Positions 23,772-35,135 of a stretch of 64,000 nucleotides of DNA are shown piece by piece (positions within the stretch are counted from its first letter, which is position 1; each line of letters starts with the position of its first letter). Under the pieces are notes generated by a model that had not been told where the DNA came from, ran no database searches, and saw nothing but the letters and a program-made list of their open reading frames with translations. Position numbers and translations under genes: made by a program. This DNA comes from Annulohypoxylon bovei var. microspora (lineage: Eukaryota > Ascomycota > Sordariomycetes > Xylariales > Hypoxylaceae), in the NCBI GenBank assembly GCA_022836615.1, contig MU405211.1, positions 1 through 64,000 of the forward strand. The letters are read 5' to 3'.

Positions 23772-24633
23772 ATGTCTAAACTATTCATCGGGTAAGATAT
23801 AACGTTGTTGGTCGAACTATTAGTTACTCGTCTAATCTGAATGTCTTATCACGCTCAGCGGCCTTGCGTGGCACACCGAAGATGCCACACTCAAACAGAA
23901 GTTTGAAGAATTTGGTCCTGTAGAGGAAGCGGTATGTGACTCAACCGACATTCGTCTGCACCATTTACACCATCTACACTACTATATGGGGGACTATAGG
24001 CTAGAATGTTCAAAGCCATAATTTGGGTCTAGGACTAATGAAACATGATCTAGGTCGTTGTCAAAGATCGTGACACTGGCCGCAGCAGAGGTTTTGGATT
24101 TGTTCGATACGTAAACGACGCTGACGCCCAGAAAGCTATTGCCGGCATGAACAACGTCGAGTAGGGCGCCATCCTAGGATATTTGAAGTTATCGCTAACG
24201 AGGGGAAATAGGTTTGATGGACGAGCTATTCGCGTCGACAGGGCATCTGACACTGGTCCTCGCGGCGGCGGTGGACGAGGTGGCTCGTACGCTCCAAGGG
24301 GTGGATATGGACAGCAACCTCAGATGCCATATGCCGCGGGCCAGCCAGTTGCGTACGGAATGCCGAACCAGGTGATGTACCCGCCTGCTTATGGACGTGG
24401 AGGCTATCCACCACAGCAGGCCTACGGAACCCCCCCGCCACAAGGTAAAAGAAGCACGATTCCAATTTGAAGATTGTCATAAGGGCACCTCAGCTGCGAG
24501 ATAAGCGAATATGAACTAATGCAAAGCCTTGTATCTAGGGTATGCACCGTACGGCTATCCAGATCAACAGCAAGGCCAACAAACCCAACACCAACAACAA
24601 CAGCCACCTCAGGGGCCGCCATACGGACAGTAA
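23772..24633 (+). CDS. Glycine-rich RRM RNA-binding protein
   Basis: Five exons (23772-23791, 23859-23931, 24054-24160, 24212-24444, 24539-24633) give 175 residues. All junctions keep frame with GT-AG borders. A single RRM fills residues 3-80, with RNP2 LFIGGL (4-9) and RNP1 RGFGFVRY. It is followed by RGG-type GGGRGG segments and a Gly/Pro/Tyr/Gln-rich tail ending in a poly-Gln stretch and PPYGQ. This architecture is that of small glycine-rich RNA-binding proteins related to plant GRP7 and animal CIRBP, which bind mRNA during stress and can form condensates; that role is family knowledge. The first exon codes for only six complete codons, so an ATG scan misses it. Introns of 50-122 nt interrupting a 528-nt coding region leave room for regulated splicing. 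Confidence 0.88.
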
Positions 24634-25289
24634 GAGCCCGACAGACGAGATACCAATCAACGAGAGCTCTACAGTGAAGTTTGATCTCATTCTAACAGAG
24701 CAGTAGCTTGAAAAGCACCCTCCTAACCGGTACAATCGATGTATGGAGACCTAGCTTCCCCACACCACTTCAACATTCATTACTCTCAACGTCATAAAAG
24801 CGGTTACTCGTTTTACCATCATACACCTGAACCATCGTATCCTATATCTTCGAGAACCGACCTTCGAGATTTTGAACCGGAGCGAGGGGGATTCACATAT
24901 GTACATACATTCGTTTTGCGTATCTTCTTCTACCCAACGCCACGTATGACTTATCATGGGCAACGTGAATATCAACACTATCATTTACGACTTTATGAAG
25001 GGGTAAAATGGGAGAAATGGGCTACTTAGGGGGCCTAGAGGTTCGTCCTTGGATATTTGGAAGGACAAAACTACGAGGGTCGATCTAGGAGAGGGGAATG
25101 AAAAGAAAAATACTTGGCTGGGGAAATAGCATCAGGGACGACGAGGCGGGGAAGCAAACCATGACAGTAGCGCACCGATGAATTGATATGACGTTTCATA
25201 TGTACTACATGTGGCTCAGATTTCTTGTAAATACCCAAAGCAAGCATTTGTCCAATATCTAGGGCATCGCCTTTTCCTCAACACACTAT
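24634..25289. other. Convergent 3' region between RRM and ChaC genes
   Basis: No gene was seen. It should hold both 3' untranslated regions and polyadenylation sites. Frames at 24739-25029 and 24751-24984 are mirror images with no motif. Confidence 0.5.
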
Positions 25290-26329
25290 TCACGCTTTCT
25301 CCGTCTCCTCCTGCTCATCTACACTACTCACCCTCTTAAACTCGTGTGAGATTGGATGCTCAAAGCCTTCAACCTGCAACTCGCCCTCCCGACGCTTGCG
25401 CTCGATCTCACGCAGGCGGTCTGACAGGTCCGTCACGTGGGCATCGCCGCTCTCGGGGCTCAGCTCGTCAAGCGCCTTTTCTAGACTCAGTAGGTAGTCC
25501 CGGTTCATACCGCTCGGACCCTCACTGACGTAGATGTGCTCGGCAAGGGCCTGGGGGTCTTGCGGGCCAGTGAACTGGTCGTTATCGGGTGTGCCAATGT
25601 AGACTAGCGTGCGGATGGACGCCGACCCGTCCGCCGGGTGGAAGGGCGTGTAGTGGATCGTGTATCCGTTGATCTCCCGGATGTCGAGGTACTCCTTCAC
25701 TTCGGCGACCTTATCCGCCTTGATGCGGTACGCGGTGCCCCAGACCTTTTCCGGCGCCGAGTCGTGCGCGTCGACTAGAGAGGCCCAGAACGATCGCTCA
25801 ATTAATGTTACGACGCGACCGGGTGCCGTAGGCGTGCCGCGATGGTCTTGACTATGGATTATGAGTTTAGTGTTAGAATTGAACGGGTCGAGGTGGGATA
25901 TAAGAGCATCCATGGATGTCATGTACGCGCCGGTTTCCCCCTCATTTCTTTTATTTTGCGGACCGTGAGAACTGAAGAGATTTACCTTGCCTGGAGAGGT
26001 ATAAGTTATTTATCCTAGACAAGACAAAATGGCCGGAATGAACAATACCTGCCAAAATCGCCGGACATAGCCCATGACCCAGCCGGGTACCCTTCGATCT
26101 ACCGGAAAGACTCAGTGAGGCCCGGTTTATACACATACACCAACGCTTCGTAACCGGGAACTAGCTCGGCATGAGAGCTTACCGTAATGTGGAGGGGGTT
26201 TCCATATTAAGCTCCTATGCCTCTATGAGTACGGCTAAGCTAAAGATTGAAGGTGAATCTTATAAGTATAACGCACCCGTAGCCGAATATCCAAAACTCG
26301 CCCGTTTCGGGCGTCCCGTTGACCGACAT
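25290..26329 (-). CDS. ChaC-family glutathione-specific gamma-glutamylcyclotransferase with a 5-nt microexon
   Basis: Minus-strand exons are 26329-26277, 26214-26183, 26098-26049, 25990-25986 and 25851-25290, giving 233 residues. The N-terminus reads FGYGSLIWKPPPHY (15-28), then RRVPGW, GYVRRFWQ (38-45) and, after the microexon, ASQDHRGTPTAPGRVV (46-61). These are the diagnostic ChaC substrate-binding strands. YLDIREING carries the conserved Glu. The enzyme cleaves cytosolic glutathione to 5-oxoproline and Cys-Gly (yeast homologue Gcg1). The 5-nt exon GCAAG is required: direct joining of exon 3 to the last exon loses the frame and the expected Ala-Ser, while GCA-AG plus T restores both. All four introns have GT-AG ends (62, 84, 58 and 134 nt). 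A false start at 25922 lies inside intron 4. Confidence 0.88.
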
Positions 26330-28258
26330 TCTCGATGCTCGGGTCAAGACTCTTATCTCTTCTTTTCTTCTCCTTTCTAAAAGTTAAACAAATACTTGAG
26401 AGATAGATAGGTACCTATTTAATAATAAATAATATGAATATCTCTATTTGCGGCTTGAAGATAACGTCCTAAACTGCTATGAGTAATACCATATCTTCTA
26501 ACGGCAATCGGGATTGTATCATAAATGCCAAGCTTTTCGCCTTGGAACGGCTATCTTAAAGGGTCCGGACTACCGTTCTCGTGGGTTGCGGCTCTAGCTA
26601 ACGGACCTACACGTTACACATCCAATTACTAATACATGGGTGTAGTTCCGCGTATTATTATTCCCGCTTAAAAGGCAGCTGCCGTGCCGCTGGGATTTTC
26701 TTAGGGCTGCTTCCGAGCCTCACCACTGGCAGCTTTGGATTTCGTCATTTGGTACTGATGGCAAGAACCACGGGTCTGAAAGTTTATGTCATGGAGTAAT
26801 TGCGATAGACACCAATAGATAATAAAGCATTCCAGAGTTGGAACCAACATATCCAGATAAGCAATTCAACTCTTCTAACCTTCCATCTTCAACATTTCTT
26901 GCATACACACATATCAGCACTGGTATGCACCCCGCAATAACTCGAAGGCGCGGGAGGGCGCGGGAGCATGCGCCTCCCTCAACATTACAGGCCATTTCAG
27001 GCTGCAGCAATAAAGCTGTAACAATATGGGGTTGATGTTCTAGGTGCTCCGCCATATTCGTTATCGGGTACGTAATAAGTCATGCACCGTGGACCCTAGG
27101 TATGTATGTAAGCTTGATGCTTGATGAAGACTTTCGGTGCGACAACGAGATGCCGGGGTCCGGGGTTAAGCTTACCCTCTTTTCGTCAATCGGCGTCAAT
27201 CTTTAAGATGACGGTGTGAGACTCAATGATGAAGCTGCCTTGTCATTCAGAGCCTCACTGATGCAGTTGAACTTAGTTCGAGTCATCCCGAAATTTTCTT
27301 GTTTGCTACTATATGTTATACCTTCCTAGGAATAATTCAGCCTTCCGAATCGCCCTACCCCATTTCCAAGGGTAGCTCTGCCACCTTCGGTCAACGTTAG
27401 TGAGCAAAAAAAGCTTGATCCGAGCAGCCGTCGAATGCTGAATCTAGGGTCCTGGAAACGTTTGATAGACGAAAGACACAGCACACAGCCCCCACCTGCT
27501 CGAACGCCGGTGTATGATTTTGATCGCCCGTCTGGAGCAGTGCGGATCTGTCAGTCATCCATAACGTCCGTATATGGCCTTGATTGGTGCCTTGGCTCTT
27601 GGTTGCCGGATTTCCACACGACAATCTTTACTCTCAATATCAAGAGAACAGATGTCGCACAGTTGATTACCTAGGAAAATTTCTCAGATTTCGAGACATC
27701 CAACAAACATAAATCCTTTTAACCCATTCACTTTATTATTTTCTAGACAAACCTCCAAATTGAAGCTACTAGTTTAGGGCTGCATCTATCCGGATTAGTC
27801 GTCGACGAAGGAGACGCAATTGGACCTATTCACCCAACCAAATCCTTCGCAAATTTCGCAGCTTGCATTAAATCTCCTCTCTTTTGCATTGACCCCGAAC
27901 TCCTATCTGCTTACTTACCTATTGACACTGATATTTGCGGCTGAATCGAATTTCTTTGTCCGTCCCGTTCCCGTTACACTACGGTTCGGTTGTGCAGTGC
28001 CGCTTACCCATCACCCATCGCCCATCGAAGCAACTAAGAACTAAATTTGCCCAATTTAACTGCCTGTGTACCTAAGCTACCATCCATCCCGCATCCTATA
28101 CAAAAACAAACAGACCTGCGCTTCCACTGCGCGTCCTCTCCTTGTTTCATATAATATACAAGAGTCGCTGTCTCTGCAGTCTTTACCGGCTCTCATCCTT
28201 TTACTATCTGTACACATATCGAGTCTACATAAGCCAACTTGTAAAGACAATCGACACA
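26330..28258. promoter_or_regulatory. Divergent intergenic region between ChaC and PEF genes
   Basis: No coding feature is supportable in 1.9 kb. The final 400 bases before the PEF gene are pyrimidine-rich (CTTACTTACCTATTG, CTCTCCTTG) and look like a fungal promoter and leader. Short frames at 26789-27055 and 27397-27674 are present on both strands without motif. Confidence 0.45.
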
Positions 28259-29600
28259 ATGGCGTACAATAGACCTTATAACCCCGACGAACTGCCAAGG
28301 TGAGTTCCCGCTTAATGCGACTATACCCCGCCATCGTCATCGCACTCTAAACGAGACCCGCGATGATACGAGTGAAGGGGCAAGTCGTTCGTACGAGAGC
28401 ATCACCAGCTCCTGTGCGATCGACAAGGAGTCGATTCATTCTCATCATGCATTAGAGAAAGAGCTGACCAACTTTTGAAACCACAGATTCGCAGAACCTG
28501 AGCAGGTACGCGCACGCACCTCTGCGAAATATTCTTATCTGCCCTACATTAATCCCTGCGCAAACCCCCTCTTCCATCCACACCCATTTTCAACCTCATA
28601 CTAACTAGTCCTCCCATTGCAGAAGGGCGGCGCACCAAGCCAGTCCGCTCGATACGAGAGCAAACCACAGCCTCCCGTCCCTGGTCCTCGACACGACAGT
28701 ATCCCACCTCGTCGCGCCGATCCAGGACGTCTTACTCCTACCGGCTACGGCCTAGGTAGCTCGCCGCACCCAGGCAGCTACAGTAGCAACGGCGGTGGCC
28801 AAAGCAGTAGCTACGATTATAACAACTACAGGCAGAAACCTCAACCTCAACCGCACTCCACCATGTCGCCGCCGCCTTCCGCGTCGGGTCCTCGACCCAC
28901 GACACATAATCGCCCACCCCCCGTGAGTCGACCTCCGCCTTCCCCTGGCCCGACGGAGGGTGCAGCCGATCCAACATTACTGCCTCTATTCAGAGCCGTA
29001 GATAAAGATGGTAAGTTTCGGTCATATCTTTGCCCCTAGCGATGTTGGATTACGGTAGCCTTTGCTTTAGTGGGCTGCTACAGGCAGTCATCATGAACAC
29101 CTAACGAAAAGATAAAGCTGACAATCTTCAAAATAGGCACGGGCCAACTCTCCGAAAAGGAGCTCTCGGCCGCCCTCGTGAACGGCGACTGGACAGCCTT
29201 CGACTCGCAGACGGTGCGCATGATGATCCGCATGTTCGACAGTGACCGCTCCGGTACCATCGGCTTCGAGGAGTTCTGCGGGCTGTGGTCATTCCTAGCA
29301 TCCTGGCGCGCGCTCTTCGATCGGTTCGACGCCGACCGCAGCGGCAACATTTCCCCCGACGAGTTCAGCAACGCCCTCATCGCCTTCCGGTACCGCCTCA
29401 CCCCCGGTTTCGTGGACCTGCTGTTCAGGACCTACGATAAGCGCGGCGAGGGTGTCATGAGCTTCGATCTGTTCGTCCAGGCTTGCATTAGCTTGAAGCG
29501 GATGACGGATGTCTTCAAGAAGTACGACGAGGATCGCGATGGCTACATCACCCTGAGTTTCGAGGATTTCTTGGTGGAGATCTTGAAGCAGCTAAAGTAA
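28259..29600 (+). CDS. Penta-EF-hand calcium-binding protein (peflin/ALG-2/Pef1 type)
   Basis: Exons 28259-28299, 28487-28505, 28623-29010 and 29137-29600 give 303 residues. Residues 21-140 are Pro/Gly/Gln/Ser-rich, as in peflin and yeast Pef1. The PEF domain follows. EF1 has the loop DKDGTGQLSEKE (147-158), EF2 DSDRSGTIGFEE (184-195) and EF3 DADRSGNISPDE (214-225). EF4 is a degenerate loop DKRGEGVMSFD (from 250), and EF5 is a DEDRDGYITL loop (from 280) that in this family usually serves for dimerisation. Relatives sense calcium in vesicle coat, ESCRT-linked and budding processes. Exon 2 is only 19 nt, and the third intron splits the first calcium loop after Asp149. The GC-rich last exon contrasts with AT-rich introns. 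Confidence 0.9.
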
Positions 29601-30566
29601 GCGAGGAGAGCTAGGGGATCTCGTCCGAGGTTGGTGGGTAGGTTGATGGGAAAGGGTGGATAATAACCCTGGGTTAGGCTAAGATAGACAGCCGTTGGTG
29701 GATGTGTATAAACGGACTCATCTATGGAGGGGCCTACCGTCATCACGGAGGTATAGAGGCATGGGCGGACCTCAGTTTCCTCGGTTCAAGGGCAAGGCAT
29801 GTGTTCAAGCATTTAGTCACACGAGCAAGCTCGTACCTAATCATGGGGGTTGAGCTAAATGGAAGCATTTCAAATCTGGAATGGAACGGTGAGCATGCAA
29901 GGCGATGTGGGTGAGGCAGGTCCAAGGATCTTTTATTATATTATTTTCCTCGTCGTGTTTACGGTTGATACCACCATGGTCAAGCCTGTCAAGGTTTATA
30001 CAGGAAGGGAGAATGAATGAGTTTGCCTAGCTAGCGAGGGGGCAATCTATCACAAATTCCATCCATACCCACACCACAGTTCGACAATCTGAAAGTCTGA
30101 TATGCCGTGGTAATAACCTCTCGCCTTTGTTTCCCAGAATCCGAAATCCAAAACCTGTTGAATACCTAGGTACTTGATCCGAAGTAATAACGCCTCAATC
30201 CCATCCCATCCCATCCGATGTCAAGATTCATCCCAGCCAAAAAGTATAACCCGTTCCGTTCCGTTAGTACCTTTCCATAAGATATTCAACCCAAAATGAG
30301 GGATAAACCACCAAGCCCGCCGTCATAAGCCCACGTAATAAAGATATAGACAGCCAAATGAAAAATAAATAAATAAAAATCCCGCCCGTCCCTGGTATCT
30401 TTTAGAAATCCTAATTTTCTGACAACGTGCCAGACCGTAAACTTAAGATCCCAATCCTGCTTGGGGATCTGTTAAAACAAACAAAAAACGCCCTTCCCAG
30501 TAACTCGTGTTGATCATTCTGCTATAACCTTGGGAAGGAACGAGCACGCCGCAAGTCAAAAGATTT
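29601..30566. other. Convergent 3' region, no gene seen
   Basis: It lies between the convergent PEF and MBL-fold genes. It contains a short (ATCCC)n run near 30198-30216 and AT-rich 3'-UTR-like sequence. No coding motif was found. Confidence 0.5.
30198..30216. repeat. (ATCCC)n short tandem repeat
   Basis: Nearly four ATCCC units between two convergent genes. Confidence 0.8.
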
Positions 30567-32066
30567 TTAAGTGGTAGCAATAGCGGTTGTAGATCTGAAT
30601 CTCAGCGAAAGACCACCTCGGAACGATTTTCTCGGTTTTAAGCCGGCTGATGATACCTTCTCGCCGTGCGGATCAAGCGGTTTTAGGCTGCCTAGGTCCT
30701 GAACCTTTACGGTTGCGTGAGACTTTGTATCGTTGATGGCCCATTGGTCTTTCTTGTTCTCCGAGGACCACAGCATACCGCTCCCGGAAACGACGATTTC
30801 GTCACCGCTGCCGAGGCGCATGATTTCCGTACTCACACCACCGATACTACCGCCACTGCCTTTCCGTGCGTGTGTCAGTTTCTCGCCAGATTTTCCGTCA
30901 ATATGAGGACCTAAGGCACTTTCGACCTCTTCGCGTTTCCAACGCCTCGTCTTTAGCATCCCCGTAGCCAATCCCCGGACATCCTTTTCCCCATCGTGCG
31001 CGCTGATCCAGACTCGCGCGCCTAGTCTTGTTGCTATCTCGGCACCGGTAGGTACTCCCGCGCAAATATTGCCGCCGAGCCACCATGGATTCGATATACT
31101 GTCCATACAGTGTAACAGTGCCGTTAGTGGAAGTGCTGCCTCTGCTACGAGATGCGAGGTAGCGTAAGGCGCTAGATGGGCGTATGAGATTCCATGCGGT
31201 GAGAATAGGACGGAAATGGGGCGAGTAGTTCCGTTTGAAGTAGCAGGACGCATATGGTTATAGGAAGTAGAACGTGGGAAGTAAACATTTGAGGTTGGAC
31301 GTGTCGGGGAAGGAAGTAAGGTTGAGGCGGACTGGACAGAACGTAGCGAATGAGGCGATATTGGCGGTGTAGGTGGTAGAAGGAGTGTATCAGGTACAGA
31401 TAAAGTGTTCGTAGATGTTGCAATAGAAGCCTGTGTGGTAGGCGTACTCGGGGTGGCAGGCGGCGTGGGTGGTTTCGATATGATAGGAAGATAGTACCTC
31501 AGATTATGCGTTGGTGGAGGTCGGTACGTAATACCGATTGCGGCATGAAGGCCTGCTAGGTCGCGTTTCTGCGGTATGAAGGCGACGGTCACCTCACCTC
31601 CCTGGCCGCCGGGTGTTGCAGGCGGGACAGGAACTCGGACAACCGACTGCTTGCCCGTCAACCTCGGATCTTCCCACCTCTCTATCGTCCGAACTTTCTT
31701 CTCATCGAAATACTTCCAACTCTTGATCAACCGTGCTGCTTGTGGCTCGGCAAGAATCAGAGTGTTGGTTCCCCTCGCTGGTAACTGCCGTAGCGTAGCC
31801 TCATTGCAATGATCACTCTTGTGCTGACTGATGATGACAAGATCGGGTGGAGCCGGCAGTTCTGATAGCGACGATATACATGCTGGGTGTATGTGAGTCG
31901 AAATCGAGATTTTGGAATGAAAGATCTTGGAGGGACCTGTTATCCAAGGGTCAAGGAGGACTGTGAATGGCCGCGTCACGGCATCCTGTGCAAACTCAGG
32001 GATGATGGGTTCAAAGGATAAGAGGAACGAGGCGTCGGAGTTAAGATGCTTCACGGTCAAGGCCAT
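30567..32066 (-). CDS. Metallo-beta-lactamase-fold protein with degenerate metal motif
   Basis: A single-exon protein of 499 residues from the ATG at 32066; an upstream in-frame ATG at 32141 adds 25 Ser-rich residues that do not fit the domain start. The N-terminus has the MBL strand pattern LLDPWITGPS (38-47), then VIISQHKSDHCNEATL (77-92), and later motifs such as NTLILAEP and FSPHGISYAHLAPY. These match a family of fungal UlaG-like, beta-lactamase-superfamily proteins. In the canonical HxHxDH motif the first two His are replaced (QHKSDH), leaving Asp85 and His86, so the usual dinuclear zinc site is probably altered. A Thr/Pro/Ser-rich insertion (about 215-290) looks disordered. The reaction is unknown. 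It converges on the PEF gene and diverges from the sulfotransferase across 3 kb. Confidence 0.75.
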   Translation of the reverse strand: MALTVKHLNSDASFLLSFEPIIPEFAQDAVTRPFTVLLDPWITGPSKIFHSKISISTHIHPACISSLSELPAPPDLVIISQHKSDHCNEATLRQLPARGTNTLILAEPQAARLIKSWKYFDEKKVRTIERWEDPRLTGKQSVVRVPVPPATPGGQGGEVTVAFIPQKRDLAGLHAAIGITYRPPPTHNLRYYLPIISKPPTPPATPSTPTTQASIATSTNTLSVPDTLLLPPTPPISPHSLRSVQSASTLLPSPTRPTSNVYFPRSTSYNHMRPATSNGTTRPISVLFSPHGISYAHLAPYATSHLVAEAALPLTALLHCMDSISNPWWLGGNICAGVPTGAEIATRLGARVWISAHDGEKDVRGLATGMLKTRRWKREEVESALGPHIDGKSGEKLTHARKGSGGSIGGVSTEIMRLGSGDEIVVSGSGMLWSSENKKDQWAINDTKSHATVKVQDLGSLKPLDPHGEKVSSAGLKPRKSFRGGLSLRFRSTTAIATT

Positions 32067-35000
32067 TATGATCGTGGATGAACTATGAAGTATAGTCGTT
32101 CTGACTCCCTCTTGGGATGAGGAAGACTTGCAATCTTGCAATCATCTGTAGTCCGGAGAGTCCAAGGACAGGTCGATGGACCAAGGCTGAATGAAAGGGG
32201 CAAGCTGATATTAAACAGTCTAGAAAAGCAACGGGGAAAAGGAACAATAATTACGAAGGCAAAGACGATGGCTTGATCTTAGACCCAATAGAAGTGTAAA
32301 AGTGTCTTGCTAGCACGCGAATGGCTGATGAAGCGAGGAATGTCCAGGTGGGCGTACGAAGGATCGCGTGGAAAGAGGGATTATTTTGTCAGGAGATGAC
32401 TTGAGAGGACAGAGGGGACAGAGATGACAGCGAGGACAGCGATGACAGCGACGGCCGTTGCTAGAATTAGGAAAGGATCGAAGGCATTGTCAAACATTGG
32501 TTTAACTTGGCCTAATATCCAATATCTTTCTCAGATCTCTCCCTCACACTACCCCCTTGTGATATTGAAAGTTTGATCATTGATCAAAATTGAAAAAAAT
32601 ACAGTACCTTGGCGACTTTATCACGCAACGCAACAACCTTACCCTTGTGGTGGGCGAGGACTTGTTTTAGACAATATATGGTAAGCCATGTTTCACATGG
32701 TAAGCTGGGGGAAAGTGGATGCGAAGTTCGTCGAACTGGAGGATCTGCAAGATGGATTGACTATGGAGACAGAAATGTTTCGGCGTTTTGCTGCCAAGTT
32801 GCGTACGACGCCGGTTAGTATTAATGCCGGTTAACCCGTGCCCGGTACCTACCCAAAATCGGAGAAGAGGCGGACTTCCATCATTGGTCCACCTAGAACC
32901 TTAGCTGCTTAGTGAGGAGCTTGGCTCGCTTAGAAGTGCCTTCATAAACTTAAAATAATAATTGACCATCATTATTATATCGAAACCTTTAACGTTTTCT
33001 TAATCTTCATCTTTTAACTCCCGAAAGAATTTCAACAATTTCAAAGGTGTTGGTAATCAACGTTATAATTCTTGGTATGACAAGTGAAAGTCATTCTTCA
33101 AGTCAGCAAGTCTCGGGAAATGAGATACCACCTTGTCCTACTAGAATGACGAGTTTCCATTCTCTCTGCGCGTCCTCAAACACCATCGGACGACATCGTC
33201 CCATACGTCATTATTCACGTCCGAAGGATTCAGCGGCAGTTAGAAATCCTGGAGCATTCTTAAATTCGCAGCATAGGTAGTTTTCAAAATGCTATGTAAT
33301 CTAACTAGTATTTGATGTGTGCTTAGGTAATTATACTTGTGTCATCTATGTCGCTGATTTGCTGGTCAATTAAAATCTTGCAAATATCTACTCATAACGC
33401 AGTATCTTCTCGCATACTCTATTTCCCATGACATCAAACCTGCATATATAGATTAGTAAGGGATTAAATTCGTTCATGATGGCCCTAATTTGTTTCATGT
33501 TACAGGATCTACTCTTTGTCTACCACAGAATTTATACGTCAAATGAGTCACTTCATCGGGAGACACGCAATTATACAACACATTCCAGACTAAATCGTTT
33601 AATTTATGCATAACTAATCGAGACATTCATGCGGAAAATATCATAAACAAATAGAAACGGTATGTCTAACACAACTAGGCGATTGTTAGAGAAATCTGTA
33701 GCCTCCCTTACCTCCATACCTTGAACAATGTCATTCAAGTCTCAGGAGACTTAAACATGATAAAATACAACGATCATGTGACACATCCAAGAGTATGAAA
33801 TATACTTCCCTGCTGATTCATCTATGTTTTAGTATATCTGAGATGATAGACTGGTATAGTAGTGTAGGTTCTTAACATTTTCTAGATCTTTCACAAAGTC
33901 TTATCTTTAGGTTGCCTCCCCTGAGGTCGCATTATGCAGATAACATCTTTGGAGTGCAAGTATTCCCTAAGAAACCTATTGGTCTCAAGGATGGCCCCGG
34001 CTATAGTGACAGACTCGGACGTCTTATGTCACATTATAGAGGTTTCGATCACATCCCGTTCTTCTAACTTTATCATCATCCCCTTAAGAAGATTCATCAA
34101 TTCTCACTTTCTCTACTCCGAACATGCTTTGAGAGCCATGCTTTCCTACCTATCTACCTAGGTAAGTAGGTATATTAATTGGCATTGTGTTTTACGGCCG
34201 ATTGTTGAGAAATGCGTGACCTGGTTCATATTTTCCTTGATCTTAAAGCCACGGGTTTCTAGGCTGTATAGATGTTGACATTTGCCTATCAAACGTCGAT
34301 CCTGGGTAGCGGAGCAGCCCCTTCAAGCTAAGAATTCGCGAGGCCCCTTTTTGTCGAAGGGCGTTCTACCCTTAGCTTTAAAGCCGATTCGCGACTATAA
34401 AAATACCTCCTGGTCACTATTCTACCTATGATTTCGAATGTCTTCTATAACCCCCCGCATCGCGTAACGTAACGTCTTCATTGCGCCGATATCCAGCCGA
34501 TAGGGTATAAGTAGATGCCTATCTCGTGAATCTCGGTGTCTACCTAGTATACCTACCTAATATCTTTGAACTCTGGTACGGAGAACATAATAGTATCGCG
34601 TGCTTCGAGACTTTCTTCTTCTATCAAGATATTGTGTGGTAGAAAACATCCGATTATAATAAGTAAGTATACGACTACTCTCAACTTGTCCGTCTATTGC
34701 AACTAAGTTACTAAGCAGCTGTCACCAAAATTACTACGCAAAGTCATTCTCACCTTCCTAAATATGTATCTCGACCTAATCAACCCGTCGGATGCGCCCG
34801 TAACGTTACGAGATTCGTAACTCGAAGACGTAGGAAATTAGGCGCAGGAAGTTAATTTTTTCGCGATGTAGTGACACTCAGTAACATTCAGTGGCACAGC
34901 GTGCGGGAAGAAAGCCCAAGTTCTAGGATAATAGAACCGGTTCCAGTAACTTCGAATGGTGGCTAAATGGCCTGCAGGCCTTATAGGCCTACCGCAAGCT

Positions 35001-35135
35001 ATCCTAGGAGACATATCGATGGGCCATCCTTAGCTATGTATTTAACAAGGAGTGTCTCGCTCTCGACGTTGATGAACTAAACGCTGGAAATATATCTCTA
35101 TTTTGGACAAGCTCAAGTTCGAGCCTAAGTCGACG
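32067..35135. other. 3.1-kb AT-rich divergent intergenic region
   Basis: No gene is supportable. It includes a GACAGCGA-type tandem tract (32405-32451), a strongly AT-rich segment from about 33290 to 34140, and a cluster of TACCTA/TAGGTA palindromes near 34145-34175 and 34540-34560. Frames at 32609-32818, 33047-33280 and 33934-34161 show no motif. Confidence 0.45.
32405..32451. repeat. Degenerate GAGGACAG/GATGACAGC tandem repeat
   Basis: Five to six imperfect 8-10 bp units upstream of the MBL-fold gene. It is probably replication slippage. Confidence 0.7.

Noticed and set aside
25852..25922. ATG at 25922 as the ChaC start
   Set aside because: It lies in intron 4 and would remove the YGSLIW substrate-binding strand; the spliced upstream exons restore it.
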